Origin: Mesoplasma chauliocola
GTDB lineage: Bacteria > Bacillota_I > Bacilli_A > Mycoplasmatales > Mycoplasmataceae
Assembly: GCF_002290085.1 (NCBI RefSeq)
Contig: NZ_CP023173.1
Location: forward strand, 274,501 to 338,500
Direction of reading: 5' to 3'
Length of the DNA: 64,000 nt
Shown here one piece after another: positions 30,408-44,976 of this stretch. The position numbers were made by a program, and so were the translations under genes. Position 1 is the first letter of the stretch, and the number at the start of each line of letters is the position of its first letter. Below the pieces are notes generated by a model. It did no database searches. It was not told where the DNA came from and saw nothing but the letters and a program-made list of their open reading frames with translations.

Positions 30408-31826
30408 ATGGACAAATTTAAAGCAATAATTGACAATAAAGAAATAGAAACAACCTCATATTTAGATATTATGGATCCAACAACTGGTGAAGTTTATGGA
30501 CAAGTTAGCGCACTAAACGCTGAGGAAATTGATTTAGCTTTTAAAGCAGCTAAATCTGCACAAAAAGATTGAGAAAAACTAGGTGTTGAAAAAAGAACAG
30601 AATTATTAATTAAATGAAGAGATTTAATGTTAGAAAATGAAGAAGATTTAGCAACAACAATGATGCATGAAATTGCAAAAGCATACAAAGATTGTTTAAC
30701 AGAGATTCGTAGAACAGCAGAATATATTGATTTAACAATTGCTGAATATAATGACATGGAAGTACTAACTTTTGATAAAAACTCAAAAGGTGTTACTGAG
30801 GATATTCATGCGGAATATAAAAGAATTGCTAAAGGTGTTGGTGTTGCTATATCACCATTTAATTATCCTGTTAACTTAACAGTTTCAAAATTAGCACCAG
30901 GATTATTAACAGGAAATACATTTGTATATAAACCAGCAACACAAGGAAGCATAGTTGGTATCAAAATTACAAAGTTAGCTGTTGAAGCTGGAATCCCCGC
31001 TGGAGTTTTAAATGTTGTAACTGGACGCGGAAGAGATATTGGTGATGTTATTGTTACTAATCCTTTAATTGATTTTATTTCATTTACTGGAAGTGTACCT
31101 GTTGGTAGAAGATTAATGGAAATTTCTAGTTCAAAAGATTTAGTTTTAGAATTAGGTGGAAAAGATGCAGCTATTCTTTTAGACGATCATAATTTAGAAG
31201 CAATAGCAAAAGATATTGTTGCTGGAGCTTACAGTTATTCAGGGCAAAGATGTACTGCAATTAAAAGAGTTATTACAACAAATTCAATAGCTGATAAATT
31301 AACTCCTTTTTTAAAAGATGAAGTAAGCAAATTAAGTGTTGGCTTACCTTCAGAAAATCCAATTATTACACCAATGATTGATATGAAGAGTGCTGATTTT
31401 GTTACAGATTTAATTAATGATGCAACAAGCAAAGGTGCCACATTGGTTTATGGGGGAACTCGTGATAAAAATTTATTGACTCCTACTTTATTAGACAACG
31501 TAACAGTTGATATGAATGTAGCCTGAGAAGAACCATTTGGACCAGTTCTACCTATTATTAGGATTGAAACAGTAGAAGAAATGATAAAAGTTGCTAATAA
31601 ATCAAATTTTGGTTTACAAACAACAGTTTATTCAAGAGATATTGACAAGGCTTATAGTGTTGCTGAACAATTAGAAGTTGGGACTGTAAATATTAATAGA
31701 AGAACTCAAAGAGGACCAGATGTTTTACCATTTTTAGGTGTTAAGGATTCAGGTTTTGGAGTTCAAGGTATTAAAGAAACGATTATTTCTACTACAAGAT
31801 ATCGCGGAATAATAATTAAAAAATAA
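30408..31826 (+). CDS. gapN: NADP-dependent non-phosphorylating glyceraldehyde-3-phosphate dehydrogenase
   Basis: Oxidises glyceraldehyde-3-phosphate straight to 3-phosphoglycerate, giving NADPH but no ATP; in organisms lacking the oxidative pentose phosphate branch this is a main NADPH source. The 472-residue aldehyde dehydrogenase has the catalytic Glu region LVLELGGKDA, the catalytic Cys in SGQRCTAIKR, the NADP fold FTGSVPVGRR and the late EEPFGPVLPI. The GapN assignment over other ALDHs rests on length and overall match, including RRTQRGPD near the C-terminus. A GGAG ribosome-binding site precedes the start. Confidence 0.92.
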
Positions 31827-31827
31827 C

Positions 31828-31862
31828 AAAAACTAAGGTGTAAAAGCCTTATTTTTTGTTAA
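31828..31862 (+). terminator. Terminator after gapN
   Basis: AACAAAAACTAAGG pairs imperfectly with CCTTATTTTTTGTT across an 8-base loop, with T's in the right arm. Confidence 0.65.
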
Positions 31863-31906
31863 ATGTAAAAAGCAATGTCACTTTTTCATATTGAAAACCC
31901 AAAAAT

Positions 31907-31914
31907 GGTATAAT
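31907..31914 (+). promoter_or_regulatory. -10 region upstream of lipoprotein
   Basis: TGG followed by TATAAT makes an extended -10 (TGnTATAAT), 51 bases before the lipoprotein start. Confidence 0.5.
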
Positions 31915-31965
31915 CTTAAAAATATTTATTTATATTAAAAAAATATTAAAGGAAAGGGTTTTAAT

Positions 31966-34410
31966 ATGAAAAAAATGCTTTTAAGCTTAACTGCTGTTAG
32001 TATGCTTGTTTCATCGACTGCAACTGTTGGTTGTACGTTTACAATGAAAGCAAGAAATGATTTTGCAAAAAGTGTTCAAAAAATAATTAATATTGCTAAT
32101 TTATCAGCAGAAGCACAAATACTTTCTTCTTCAAATAAAGCTGATCCTGAGTCATTGGTTGTACAGAACTATCATAATGATAGTAAAAAAGTTAATGGTA
32201 TTGAATATTCATCATCTAATGCAAATATTGAATATTCATATTTAGTCAATAATTTAAGCGGTATGAGAGCATCAAAATTTTTGCCAAAAGAAGATTTAGT
32301 TGCTTCAATGAATAACAATGGAATTTATGATGATAATGTCAGAATGGATAGATACCTAATTAAAAATTATGGTGAAGATTGAAATAACACAATAACAAAT
32401 ACTGAAATAAACACAAGCGCTTATAAAGGTAAAAAAGTTGGTTCAAGCTCAATAACAAATACTGCCAGTTTATTTGCATCTTTACTTGGAGTTTTATTTG
32501 GTAGTGATTTTAGTGTTGCTGAAGCAGGGTTTTTAAATGACAACATTGTAGCTTTACTAAACCAAATTCCATCTGAATCAAAAACATCTATTGCTGATAC
32601 CTTAGATGGAATTTCTGAAAAAGTTGAGAATTTACCTACTGATATAAGCAAAGTTTTGGTTAATCCAATTATTAAATATGAAGGTAAAACAAAATATGAA
32701 GCTCTAAACGATATTGGCGAAAAATTTTGAAAAACAATCTTAAACAAAGATAAAACAGATGAATCAAAAACAGTTTCTGAATCTTTAAATAAAATTGTAA
32801 TAATTATTCAGTATTTATTGACAATAGCTTGATATATTCAAGATTATGCTGAATTACCAAATGAAATAATTGATAGTAAGAATTTAACAACAGTTTTAAC
32901 TAAAGAGATAACCAAAGAAGATGTTAAAAATTACGATCAAATAAATTTGAATAAAGTATTTAAAATGCTAAATGATTTTTTAAATCCTGGAAGACACAGT
33001 TCAAAGGCTAGAAACTTAACTGTAATTTTATTTGGAATTCCAGAAAAAACTAAAGAGTTTAATCCAACTTCAAATATCATATTTCAACCATTATTTAATG
33101 TCTTAAGAAATTCATCATCATCTTCAACTTATTCAAATGTAAAATCTGAATCAAAAATGTTTGGTTTAAATATTAAAGAAATCATTAAGTTAATAACAGA
33201 ATGAGTGTCAAATTCAAATACGTTACCTAGTGGAATAGTTAAGGAAATATTGAAAGTATTAGAATTAGTTATGAAAATAATTAATAGTGAACAAAAAGAT
33301 ACTTATTCAATTATTGAAATGGCTTTAAATGAAATATTATTTAAACCGTTAACTGAATCAAATAAGCCAATTTTGCTAATTGGAGATATTCTTTATTATG
33401 TTTCAACTTCAATAAATTCAAACAATAATAAAGTTGTTATAGATGAAAGCGGATTTTTAAAAATAAGTTCTTTAGCATCAAATCCTAATGTTTTTGGAGC
33501 GCTTTATGAAGGTGGATTACTAAAAAGTATATTTCAATTAGTTAACTACTTCGCAAGTAAAACAGAAAATGGCAAGGAAATTTTTAGTGAATCTGTTGTT
33601 AAAAATTTTAAAGATTTAAGATCTATATTTAGCACAAAAATGGACGTAATATTTAAAGAAATGTTAGGAATTAATTATGATGATAATATGCAATTCTTAT
33701 ATGGATTAAAAGATTCAAGTATTTCTTCAATTTTTGGAACAATATCAAACCAGTTTAAAGATGATCTCGAAACAAGAAACTATTTCTTGGATATAGAGTC
33801 AATTAGAAATATAATGCTTTCTCTTTTTAACAAACCAGGATATAAAAACATAAAAATAGGTGATGATCAAATTAACATAGCAGAAAAAAATAATATATAT
33901 GCAATGTTAAAAGTTATTTCAGCAGCAATGAGAAATCAAACTGTTAATTTTGATGGGAAAGAAGTTAGTGATGCAAAATCTATAGTGAATATTTTAGGGT
34001 TAGATCCAGTATCTTCTAATAAGTTTATAAAAGGAAGTGTTTTTGAAGCCATTGCCTTAGCATACGGACATGGAGAAATTGAGAATCCAAGTAAAAGAGA
34101 AAATACAATTAAATTAATTTCTGTTTTATTACAAGGTATATCATGAATGTCAAAAACTTCAGAAGCGCAGTATTTCAATGATAACTTTGGGCACTTCATT
34201 GATCAATCAAATTGAACAACAAAAAATGTAAGTTATAAAAACTTTGACAAAATAAATGAGGATGCATATATTAATTACGATTTAACTTACTCAAATAAAA
34301 AATATAAGGTAACTCAAACATATGAAATAACATTAAAGAGACAAAAAAGCAAAAATAACCAAATAGTTGGTAATGAGAGTTTTGCTATTGAAAAAATAAT
34401 AAGAAAATAG
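31966..34410 (+). CDS. Large lipoprotein upstream of giant permeases (possibly MOLPALP family)
   Basis: An 814-residue lipoprotein. The signal peptide ends in lipobox TVGC, with Cys23 lipidated. The ectodomain is helical, rich in Asn, Ser and Lys, with no membrane segment and no enzyme motif I recognise; the length and signal fit the mollicute MOLPALP lipoproteins, but I name that family tentatively. It ends 15 bases before a 1711-residue FtsX-type permease with an AGGGGAAAT ribosome-binding site, so the two are cotranscribed and may work together at the cell surface. Confidence 0.78.
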
Positions 34411-34425
34411 AGGGGAAATATAGTA

Positions 34426-37400
34426 ATGAAAAATAGCAATTGATTACTTTTTAAACAAGGTTTAAAAGGTATATTTAAGTTTAAAATTCAGTTTGTAATC
34501 ATTTTAATTCTATCTTTTCTTTCTATCTTTATTTTAACTACTTCAATTTCTTTGAAAGATAGACTGAACAATACATATAATCAAATAGTTAAGAGTGTGG
34601 ATAAATTTGACTATGAATATATTGATGAATTTTATGGGAAATCAGGAAGTATCAATGCTTCACAAACTTCTCAAAACTTAATGTTAATGTATGTAAACAA
34701 TGATTCTTACTCAGTGTTAAATAATTTAAAAGAATTTAATCTTTCATTTAATAAAATTTATAGTGGAGAAACTTTTATAACTAAAGCCTTTGAAGATGAA
34801 AAAATGAAAAGTATTTTTTCATCTAATCAACTTAAAACAATTTCAACAGAATTTTCAATAAATGTTAGAAATTTATTGATGCTTTATTTTTATAAAGATT
34901 TAAGCAATGCTTTAAATAACTTAGATTTAGAATCAGAATCTGTTTTAAATTTAATGCAAACGCCAATATATAAATATGCAAAAACATTAGATAGCGCTGA
35001 AATTAAAAATGATTATGATTACATTTTAGGTGAGTCAGAAAATTGAAAATTTGATCAAAATAATTTTTTACAGAACAAAGGGCTTGAAGATTTAGAAAAA
35101 ATTCAAAACAAAAATTTCTTTATCTATACATATGCTGCATTTACAAGCATTGTAGCATATATAGCTGATTTAAATAATTATTTAGAATTAACTGATTATG
35201 ATACTACAACTCCTGAACTTTATGAAATTATTACTGGAAACAAACATAATTCTAGTGAAGACAGCAAAAATAGAGTAGTAACAGATCAAAATAAATACTC
35301 TTTAAATCATGATGAATCAAATTCTAATATAATTCAATTAGAAAATGAAAGTAAAACTAAAATAGTCGAAGCTATTATAAATGAGGGTTTAAAAGGTATA
35401 ACAACTCCAATATTTAAATTTGAAACCTCAGATTTAATAAGCAATACAGTAGTAAATAAAAGCACTTTTAAATTGGAATCATCAGTATCAAGTGATGATT
35501 GATCATCAAGAATGACTGTATTAGGTGATGACGATATGACTAAAGAACAATTTAACTATGTTTTCAATAAAAATCTTGACTTAAGATGAATAACTGAAGG
35601 TGGAAAATATACAAATGCTACAAGCAGTGAAATTAATACAAAAGAAGATAATATGATTCAACAAGTATTATCATTGGCTTATAATACACAATTGAAAATA
35701 GCTGCCAATAATGCTAATGTTAAAACTGAATTAAGAAGAGAGTTTTTTATTTATGATAATGTTACGCAGAGATCTTATAAGCTAGTTGTACTTGATGATA
35801 TGCAAACCACAAAACTAAAAGTTTTGAATCCCGATAAGGGAGGAAGGTTGCCTTTAAACAAAGGTGAGATATTAATTTCAGAACAATTTGCAAGAGCAAA
35901 TAAAATTAGTCTTTTTTCTGATATTAAATTAGGAATTCAAAATTTAACTATTAGTGGATTTGCAACTGACACATTTTCATATTTCCCAATTGTAAATGAT
36001 GAATTACCAATTCCACAACCAAAAAACTCAGCAATAATATATGGATCAGCAGAAACTTTGAGATCTATCTTAGTAGATTCTACATCAGGTCAAGGGGAAA
36101 AAATTAATCAGTCTCAGTTTAAAAGATTTATTTGATTAGATGATAATTCAAACATAAATGAGTACAATAGATTATTTGCTCCTTCAAAAGAACCCATAGA
36201 ATTTAATAATTCCACATATAGATTTTCATGAGAAATGCAACCAAAAGTAATATTAGCTTATAGTTTATTTACTATTATAATTTCTCTTATAATTGGTGTA
36301 ATTGCTCTAATAGGATTATTGATTTCATTAAAAAAATCTATTAATGCAAATGCAAAACAAATTGGTATCCTTAAAGCATTAGGGGTTAAACCTCAAAATA
36401 TTGCTGTTTCATACATAGCACAATCAGTAATTATAGCATTATTTATAATTCCTTTAAGTTGAGGTATTGGATTATTGCTCCAATCAATGTTTGTTCATTT
36501 ATTTATACCGTATTTTAGTATTCAATTGTATCAATTTCAAATTTCATTTTTACCATTAATATTAGGGTTCATTTTCTTTGGTTTACTTTCAGTTTTAGTT
36601 TCATTTATGACTGCATGAAAATTAACAAATAAACCTGTTATGGAAATTTTAAAAGTTCAAGAAGTAAATAAAAAAGCTTCATACTTATTAAATAAAATGA
36701 AATTAACAATATTTAATAAATCTAAATTTACTTTAAAATTTAGTATTACTTTGGCTGCAACTAATAGAAAAAATATCTATTTGATGACAATAATAATTTT
36801 TATAACTTCATTCTTAGTTTCAATTGGTTTTTCAATTCCAGCTATGGTTAGAACAGCTGAAGAAGCATATTATAAAAATATAGAATATGCGAATAGTTAT
36901 GATTATGTTGAAAATGTTTCTAATGCACCTCTTTCAAAAGGTTCAATAAGTTATTCTAAAAGTCCAGATGAAATAGACAAAGATTATACAAAACATGGTG
37001 ATATTTGAACTTACTCTAATGCATCAAATTATTTTGAATCAACTTATGATACATCACCAATTTCAAAATATTTATATAGAGGTATTAATAATGAATCACC
37101 TGTTTATGTTAATACATTTAAATATATTGCTTCAGATAAGGCAAATATTTCTGAACCAAACAATTCTCTTAAAGCTGATGAATCAGGTCTGTTTCAATTA
37201 ATTACTGAACAATTTGGTAATAACTTTGCTAATGGTATTGGTTCTCAATTCTCAATAGGAACAATTGAGCAAGTCTTTGGTTTAATTTCTAATTCCTTAT
37301 ATGATGTTACGACCTTAAATCCTGATACTAACCAAACAACAGAAACTTCAATTAATGATGCTATGGTAAAAAGAAAATACGATATCATTACTAAAAATTT

Positions 37401-39561
37401 AACTCAAGCAATACCTTTAATTTTACAAAGTATATTAGGAACACAAGCATCAAATGAAAATGATGATTGAAAAGACCAAATATTGTCAATTATTACAGGT
37501 GCTGCTCCATCATTTGTACAAAGTTATATTCAAGATCCATCAAGGGTTCAACAATATTCGTTTGGTTATGGGGTTAAAAAAATCTTTAAAGATGATGAAT
37601 CATTTGCAACTAATATAAGAGTACAAAATGAAGACCAATCAATTAAATTAACAGGTTTAGAATCAAACCAAAAGGCTTTTCAAATTGATGATAAGACTTC
37701 AAACAGTTTATTTATTGATCAAAAAGTACTTAATGACTTAGAAAAAGTTTTTAATGGTGAATTAATTGAAAATGATATTGTTTATAATGGCTTTAAATAC
37801 TATGATAGAGAAACAAATACTATCTATGCACCAATAGCGCCTAATAAGCAAGCAGAAAATGCTTATAAAATTAATAAAAATTCAAATATTTCAAATATAA
37901 ATACAAGTCAAAATCAATTACTTTTTGAACATTTAAAAAATGGTAAAGTTTCATATGATGTTTTACCTAAATATGCTTGAATTTATGATGATTCAAACTT
38001 TATTAACTCAGATTATTTTGACAAATCTTGAACACCTGAACAAAAAAATGAAATTATAAATAATCGTTCAGGAGTTTACTCTAATCAGCATCAATATTTA
38101 AATTTATATGAAATGGATAATAATAAATTCACTTATAAGTATCAATATACAAAACAAGACACAGAAAAAGAAGGTTTAACAACTCTAGATAATAATGCAT
38201 ATTTATTTAATGATTTTGCTGTTAAAGATAATAAGGGCGTTTCTTATGTAAGACCTTATTATCAATATTCAGATATTAAATTATTCTTACCAAAAGCTTT
38301 ATTAAGCCAAGACCAATTAAATGGTTATGATAAATGAGCTAATTATAATACTGATAGTGAAAATGATGACGTAAAAGGATATTATGATAATAATGTTGAT
38401 GTTAAAGATATCCCTTTATCTACTAGAAAAGCTTGAGAAGCAATATACGGACAAAAAGCAAGTGATAATGGATATATAATGATTAAGCCCTATTCAATGG
38501 AATATAGCTTAACCGAAGAAAATTCAAAAAATAGAGGTCTTGAAAATATAATTGACACAAAATCAGATTCTTCTTGATACTTACATGCAATTAGATCAGG
38601 GCTATTAAAACAAGCCAGTGCAGAAGTAAAATATGTGAATAATGGATTAAAAATAAACTTACAATCTGTAGGTACTTTAGATTCATATAATGGTAATATT
38701 ACTCTTATTGATCAAGGACTTGCAAACTTAATAGCTAATTATTCAATTGCTAGAAAGTATGATGTAAATTACAATTTCTTTGAACCAGAAATTGCATACA
38801 AAGCTGGAGAAAACATACCTTCATCTAATGGACCTATAATTTCTAATTATGATAAATATAAGTTACATGATGAGAAAAAGGATTTATATGTTAATGATTG
38901 AACTAATATGTTAAATAATGGTGAAGAGTCACTTAATTATACTCAAATGATGTGAAATAACGCTAAGTATTCTAACATAAATGAACCTACTGATTTAACA
39001 ACAGGTTTTTTACAAACAACACAAGAGAACAATGGTATATTATTATTATCACAAATACCGATTTCAAATATTACTACATCCTCAATTATTTTGCAAGTTG
39101 CTAATCAGAGACTTTTAAGCACTGAAAAAGATTTAATTGCTCAAATTTCGCAATTAGCAATTTCAGTAGCAATGTTAATAATTGTTAGTGTTATTATAAC
39201 TTCTTCTTTATTAATTATTTTAATAGGAGACATTTATATAACACATTATCAAAGATTTATGATTTTAATGAAGTCATTTGGATACTCAAATTGAAAAGTC
39301 CAAAAATACTCATTTGGTACTGTTACTATATTGTCAGTTATAGCTTGAATTTTGGCTATGGCAATGGCATGCGGATTAATTGCACTGTTGCTATTAGCAA
39401 TAAAAGCATTTGGTTTAGCAATACCATTTATTATTTCATGATGACCATTTGTGGCAAGTTTAGCAGTTGTAAGTCTTTCTTACTTTGGAAGTTTAATCTT
39501 AATTTCTAAAAAATTAAGAAATGGTGATCCTGCAAGTTTATTAATGGAAACACACGAATAA
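34426..39561 (+). CDS. Giant FtsX-type ABC transporter permease, copy 1
   Basis: A 1711-residue membrane protein. Layout: membrane helix at about residues 20-42, an extracellular domain to about 600, a helix cluster at about 605-740 with the coupling sequence QIGILKALGVKPQNI, a helix near 785-810, a second extracellular domain of about 750 residues, and three C-terminal helices from 1570 with FMILMKSFGYSNWKVQKY. Both coupling loops match FtsX/MacB permeases, so it is two FtsX units in one chain. Very many TGA-Trp codons. No ATPase gene is adjacent. MG468 of M. genitalium is a giant permease of similar size. Confidence 0.88.
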
Positions 39562-39581
39562 CTTAATTTTGTAAAAAAATC

Positions 39582-39610
39582 GTCTCTTTTAATTTGTAGT
39601 CTCTTTTAAT
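39582..39610. repeat. Tandem 12-bp direct repeat between the giant permeases
   Basis: GTCTCTTTTAAT occurs at 39582-39593 and again at 39599-39610, a 17-bp period, upstream of the second permease. Could be a binding site or chance in AT-rich DNA. Confidence 0.5.
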
Positions 39611-39660
39611 AAGTGTATTTTATTATATGATTATCGTAACAAAAAAGGAAAAGGAATTTA

Positions 39661-42600
39661 ATGAGGGCAATATTAAATCTTATTTTGTTGTTTAAGCAAT
39701 CTATAAAATCAATATTTAAGTTTAAGATTCAATTCTTAGCCATTTTACTATTATCATTTTTATCAGTATTAGTTTTAACAACATCATTAACAATTAAAGA
39801 CAGACTTAATTCAACTTATGACTCAGTAGTCAAAAACGTTGAAAAATTTGACTATCAACAATCTGATCAATTGTCATTTTTAAAAGGGGAGACTCAGCAC
39901 AAAATTTCTAAAGAATTAATGCTTTTATTTATTCCTGAAAATTCTAAAACAACAATTGATGATAAGCAAACTATAAATATTAACTTTAATTCAATCTATG
40001 GAAAAACTTATATTACTGAAGCATTTGAAAAAGATGATCGAATGCTAAAAGTTTTTAAAGCGAATGTGAATGAAAAAACAAACTTTGATTCAATTGCTTT
40101 TTTTTGAATAACTAGATTGTTACTTTTGGAAAGTTTTTACTCTGATTTAGATTTATACTTCAATCATAATTCTTCAGAGGCTGATTATTTAGAAAATATA
40201 CCTATATTTCCATATATTGATCAAATTGAAAATAAAGATTTTATTTCAAATGATTTAAGTACAATTAAACTAAATTTAGAACAAATAAATTTTAATTTAA
40301 ATGATGCAGAATTAGAAGAAGAAAATCAATTAAATAATAACTTAGTTCAAATAAATGATATTGTTAATATACAAAATAAAGAAATCTATATTTTTGCTTC
40401 TAATGCTTTTGCATCTTTATTTTCTTATATCAGAGAATATACAATTAATGAAAATTGAAGAATTGATGATAAAAAATTAAATGGGGCGCAAATATTTCAA
40501 TTCATAACAGGTCAAGATTTGAATAAATGACAAAATAACAACTGAAATAATCAACAATGAATTGTTAACGAGCAAAACAAACTTAGTGATGTTGTTAAAA
40601 CAAATCAAATAAAAGATCAAAGTTCAAATTATATTAAAATTGAAGGAAACCTTAGTGAAAAAGAAAACAATTATGAAGCTATTTTAAGATCTGGTCTAAA
40701 GGGAAAATCTACACCAATTGCAGCGCAATGGAATGACAATGATTTAATTTTATCTGCAAATATAGACTCATTAAATTTAAATCCTTTAAGTTTAAATTCT
40801 GATGATACATATGATGATTGATCTAATAAATTCAGTGCCTTAAACAATACATATGTTACTGATGAACTTTTTAGTGGTTTATTTGCTGAAAGAAATATAG
40901 AGTGGATTACTTGAAATTCAACAAATTATTCAAAATATGAAACAAACAGTGCGTGAACAAATAACATGGCACTTAACTATAGAATGTTTTTAAAAGCCTC
41001 AGCTGCTTATGCAAATATGAATATAGAATTTAGAAAAGAGTTTAATGTTTTTGATTCAGCAAATCAAATTCATTATAAAAATGTAATTATTGATAAATAC
41101 AATTATACAAATTTGAAAATTTTAAATTCAGACAAGGGTGGAAGAATGCCTTTAAATAAAGGCGAAGTATTGATTTCACCACAATATGCAAAGGCACACA
41201 AAATTAAAAACAACGATGAAATTAAGATAGGGCCTCAAGTTTTCACAGTTGTGGGAATAGCAACTGATACTTTTTCTTATTATCCAATTGTAGATGAAAA
41301 TATACCTTTACCACAGTACAAAAATTCAGCCATAATTTATGCATCAGAAGAGACTTTTTTCCCAATAATTCAGAACTCAAATTCATCAAACAAGGAACAA
41401 GTTATTAATACTACAATAAACTATTTTTTATGAAGTAATGATTCAGATAAAGAAAACAATATAAATTTATTTAAGAGTTTAAATCCAAGTGTTAATAATA
41501 TAAAAACATTTGATGAATCAAGTTATAGATATAGTTGAATCTTACAACCAAGAATTATTTCAGGAATGCTAATAGTAATGCTATTAATGTCTGTGATAAT
41601 ATGTGTTATTTCAATATTGGGAATTATAATTTATATAAAAAAAATGGTTAGATCAAATATTAAACAAATTGGGATTTTAAAAGCTTTAGGTTTTAAATCA
41701 TTCCCAATAGCGTGTTCATATGGGATTATAGGATTAATTATTTTAATTTTAGTTATTCCAATAACCTGAGTTATAGGAACACTTATGCAATTTATTTTTA
41801 TAAATATGTTTATTCCTTATTTTAGTATTCAACTTTCAGAGGTTTCAATTTCCTTAACTGCTTTAATGGTTGGTTTATTTGCATTTGGATTTTTTGCCAT
41901 AATTTTGTCAGTTTTAATTGCATATTTTGAAACTAAACAAGAAATTACTTTAATGTTTAATAGTGTGGCAAAAGTTAAAATAACTTCTAAGTTAATGGAA
42001 TTAATAAACAATGTTTTCAATAATTCTAAATTTACTTTAAGATTTAGTTTAATTGTTAGTACCTCTGCCCTAAAAAATACAATTACAACAATTACAACAA
42101 TATTCATTTCTTCATTTTTAGTATTTTTTGGTTTGTCAATTCCTGCAATAGTTCAAACAACTAAAAATGGATATTATAATAGCTTGAATTATAGCAACTA
42201 TCATGTTTTTGAAGATCTTGTTTCAAATGCACCATTATCTAAGTCAACAATTTCATATACTAATGATTTAGATTTAATTGATTCTAATTACACTGAAACA
42301 TCTTTAATGTATTCATATATGAATCCAAATTATAGTTATGATTCTTCTTTTGACGCTTCACCTTTTTCTAAATATATGTATGTTAAAGGTGTGAATCAAA
42401 ATCAAAATATTATGAACAGTTTTAAACTATTAGTCAACGATTCTAATAATCAATCAAGTACAGGGAGTACAGGTTTGTTTTCAATTATTACTGAACAATT
42501 TGGTAATAACTTTGCAAATGGAATTGGTTCTCAATTTAGTGTAGGGATGATTGATCAAGCGCTAAGCGCAATTATGAATTCATATTATGATGCAACAGCA

Positions 42601-44817
42601 TATGGAACAAATGATTATTATAAAGTGAATGATGATTATCAAAATAACAATCAATTTAATATTATTACTAAGAATTTAACAGAAGCTGTTCCTTTAATTT
42701 TATCTGCAATTTTGGGAAATGGAACTGGAGAATCTACCGGAAATTGAAAAGATGATATTTTAAATATTATTTTAAAAAATGTTCCTACGTTTGTTGAAGG
42801 GTATTTACAAGACCCTTCAAGAAAAGAACAATATGCATTTGGTTATAATGTTAAAAAAGTGGAAAAAAAATCTGAAACTTTAGCAACAGAAATGTACGGA
42901 AGTATTGATAAATTTTCTAATGTTAAATTTACTGGAATTAATGCTAATCAGGCAGCTTTTACTTTACCAAATGAAAAAATATTTACTAGTCAGGTAGTGG
43001 CAAATAATATTCAAGATTTAATTAACAATGAATGGGACCTTAATCAAAGTATTATAGAAAATGGCTATACATATTATGATGCAAAATCTAAAACTTTATC
43101 TATTCCAATTATTCCAAATAAACAGGCTTTAAATAAGTATGATTTAAAACTAAATTCAATAGTTAATAATAATTATATCTTACAACCCCAATTAAAATTT
43201 GCAGGTAAAGAGAATAATGAATTTTTGGAATTGCCAAGACAAGCATGAGTATACAATGATTCAGATTTTATTAATTCAGATTATTTCAAACATAACTTTA
43301 GTAAGATCGATAGTAATAAAAATATTAGTCATAATAGAACAGGTTCAACTAATAATATTGCGTACTTAGATCCATCTGATTTAGATAATAATAAATTTAC
43401 TTATAAATATATGTATTCAAAACAAACAGATAATAACTATACTTTGAATAATATGGCTTATTTATTTAATGATTTTGCTATTGATGATAAAAATCAAGGT
43501 ATTTCTTATGTAAGACCATATTATCAGTATGAAAACATTGAATTATATCTGCCACAAAATCTAATATCAAATGAAAGAAAAAAAGATAAAAGCATTTGAT
43601 CTAATTATTCAGAAAATAATCCTAATGAAACTGACAAAGGTTATTTTGAAGAGAATATAGATAATTCAAAAGTTCCAAGTTCTGTCAAACACGCTTGAGA
43701 AAGTCTATATCCAGAAGAGGCAATCAATTCAAAGTATATTAAAATTAAACCTTATTCTTTAAGTTACAAAAAACAAGATATAACTAATCCTGGTTTAGAA
43801 CTTATAGTTGATAAAACATCTAATTATGTTTGATATGCAGACGCAATAAGAGCTGGTTTATTAAAACAAGAAGTCAGTGAAGTTAAATATTTAAATTCTG
43901 ATATTAAAATCCAATATAAAGTTGTAGGAATACTTGATTCTTATAATAGTTCTTTAATTTTAATGGATCAACAATTAGCAAATACAATGTTAAATTTTTC
44001 AAATGCAAAAAAACAAGATGTTAAAAATAATATTTTTGAAGATGATCCAAAAGTAAAAGCAGGAGAAACAATTAGTGCAAATGGAAAAGAATTTAAATCA
44101 GAATTTGATCGATATGAATTACATGATGATAATGAAGACATTTATTTGAAGGATTGGACAAATATGCTTTCAGAGGATGAACAATCAATAAGTTACTCGC
44201 AACATATGTGAAGTAATGCAAAATACTCAAATGTAGAAGAAGCAATTGACTTAACCACAGGAATTTGACAAACTATTTCTGAAAATAATGGATTATTAAT
44301 GTTAGGGCAATCACCTTTAGGTAATATTTCACATAGTTCTGTTAAAACTGGAATTTTAAATTCTAAATTACTTTTAACAGAAAAAGAATTAATTAACCAA
44401 GTAACAGAATTAGCAATTGCAATAGGTAGTTTCTTTATTATAATAGTAATACTAACAACTTCGCTCTTAATTATGTTAATTGGTGATATTTACATAGCTT
44501 CATTCCAGAGATTTATGATTTTAATGAAATCTTTTGGTTATTCAAATTGAAAGGTTCAAAAATACGCTTTTGGAGTAGTAACTATAGCTTCAATATCAGC
44601 TTGAATTATTGCAACTTTTTTAAGTGCTATAGCAGCTTATTCTATTTCAATAATTTTAACTGAAATTGGATTAGCTGTTCCTATTGCTTTAACTTGGTGA
44701 CCATTTGTTCTTTCTGCGTTTATTGTAGGACTAGCTTATTTTGGAAGTTTGATTATTGTAACTAAAAAAGTAAGAAAAGGTAAACCATCAGAATTACTGA
44801 ATGAAACAAACGAATAA
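39661..44817 (+). CDS. Giant FtsX-type ABC transporter permease, copy 2
   Basis: A 1718-residue paralogue of the preceding gene with the same layout: N-terminal helix, large ectodomain, helix cluster with QIGILKALGFKSFPI, a helix near residue 810, second ectodomain, and three C-terminal helices starting with the same FMILMKSFGYSNWKVQKY. Long stretches align directly, for example FGNNFANGIGSQFS and YVRPYYQYEN. The genes are clearly a tandem duplication that has diverged mostly in the outer domains. A strong AAAAGGAAAAGG ribosome-binding region precedes the start. The 99-base gap from copy 1 has no terminator, so they are probably cotranscribed. Confidence 0.88.
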
Positions 44818-44976
44818 TTAGTAAAATGAAATATAAAAATACCTTTAAAGTAATATAATTTAAATATAAAAGTAATTAATTTATTAATTATGGAAAATTT
44901 CGTATAAAATTCCTAAAATTATAAATATTATTTAGTTATTCTAAAAAAAACAAAGAAACGGAGAATTATTTACAAT

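Noticed and set aside
31966-34410. Lipoprotein as substrate-binding protein of a sugar or peptide importer
   Set aside because: No binding-protein motifs, and the linked permeases are FtsX-type, which are not importers of that class.
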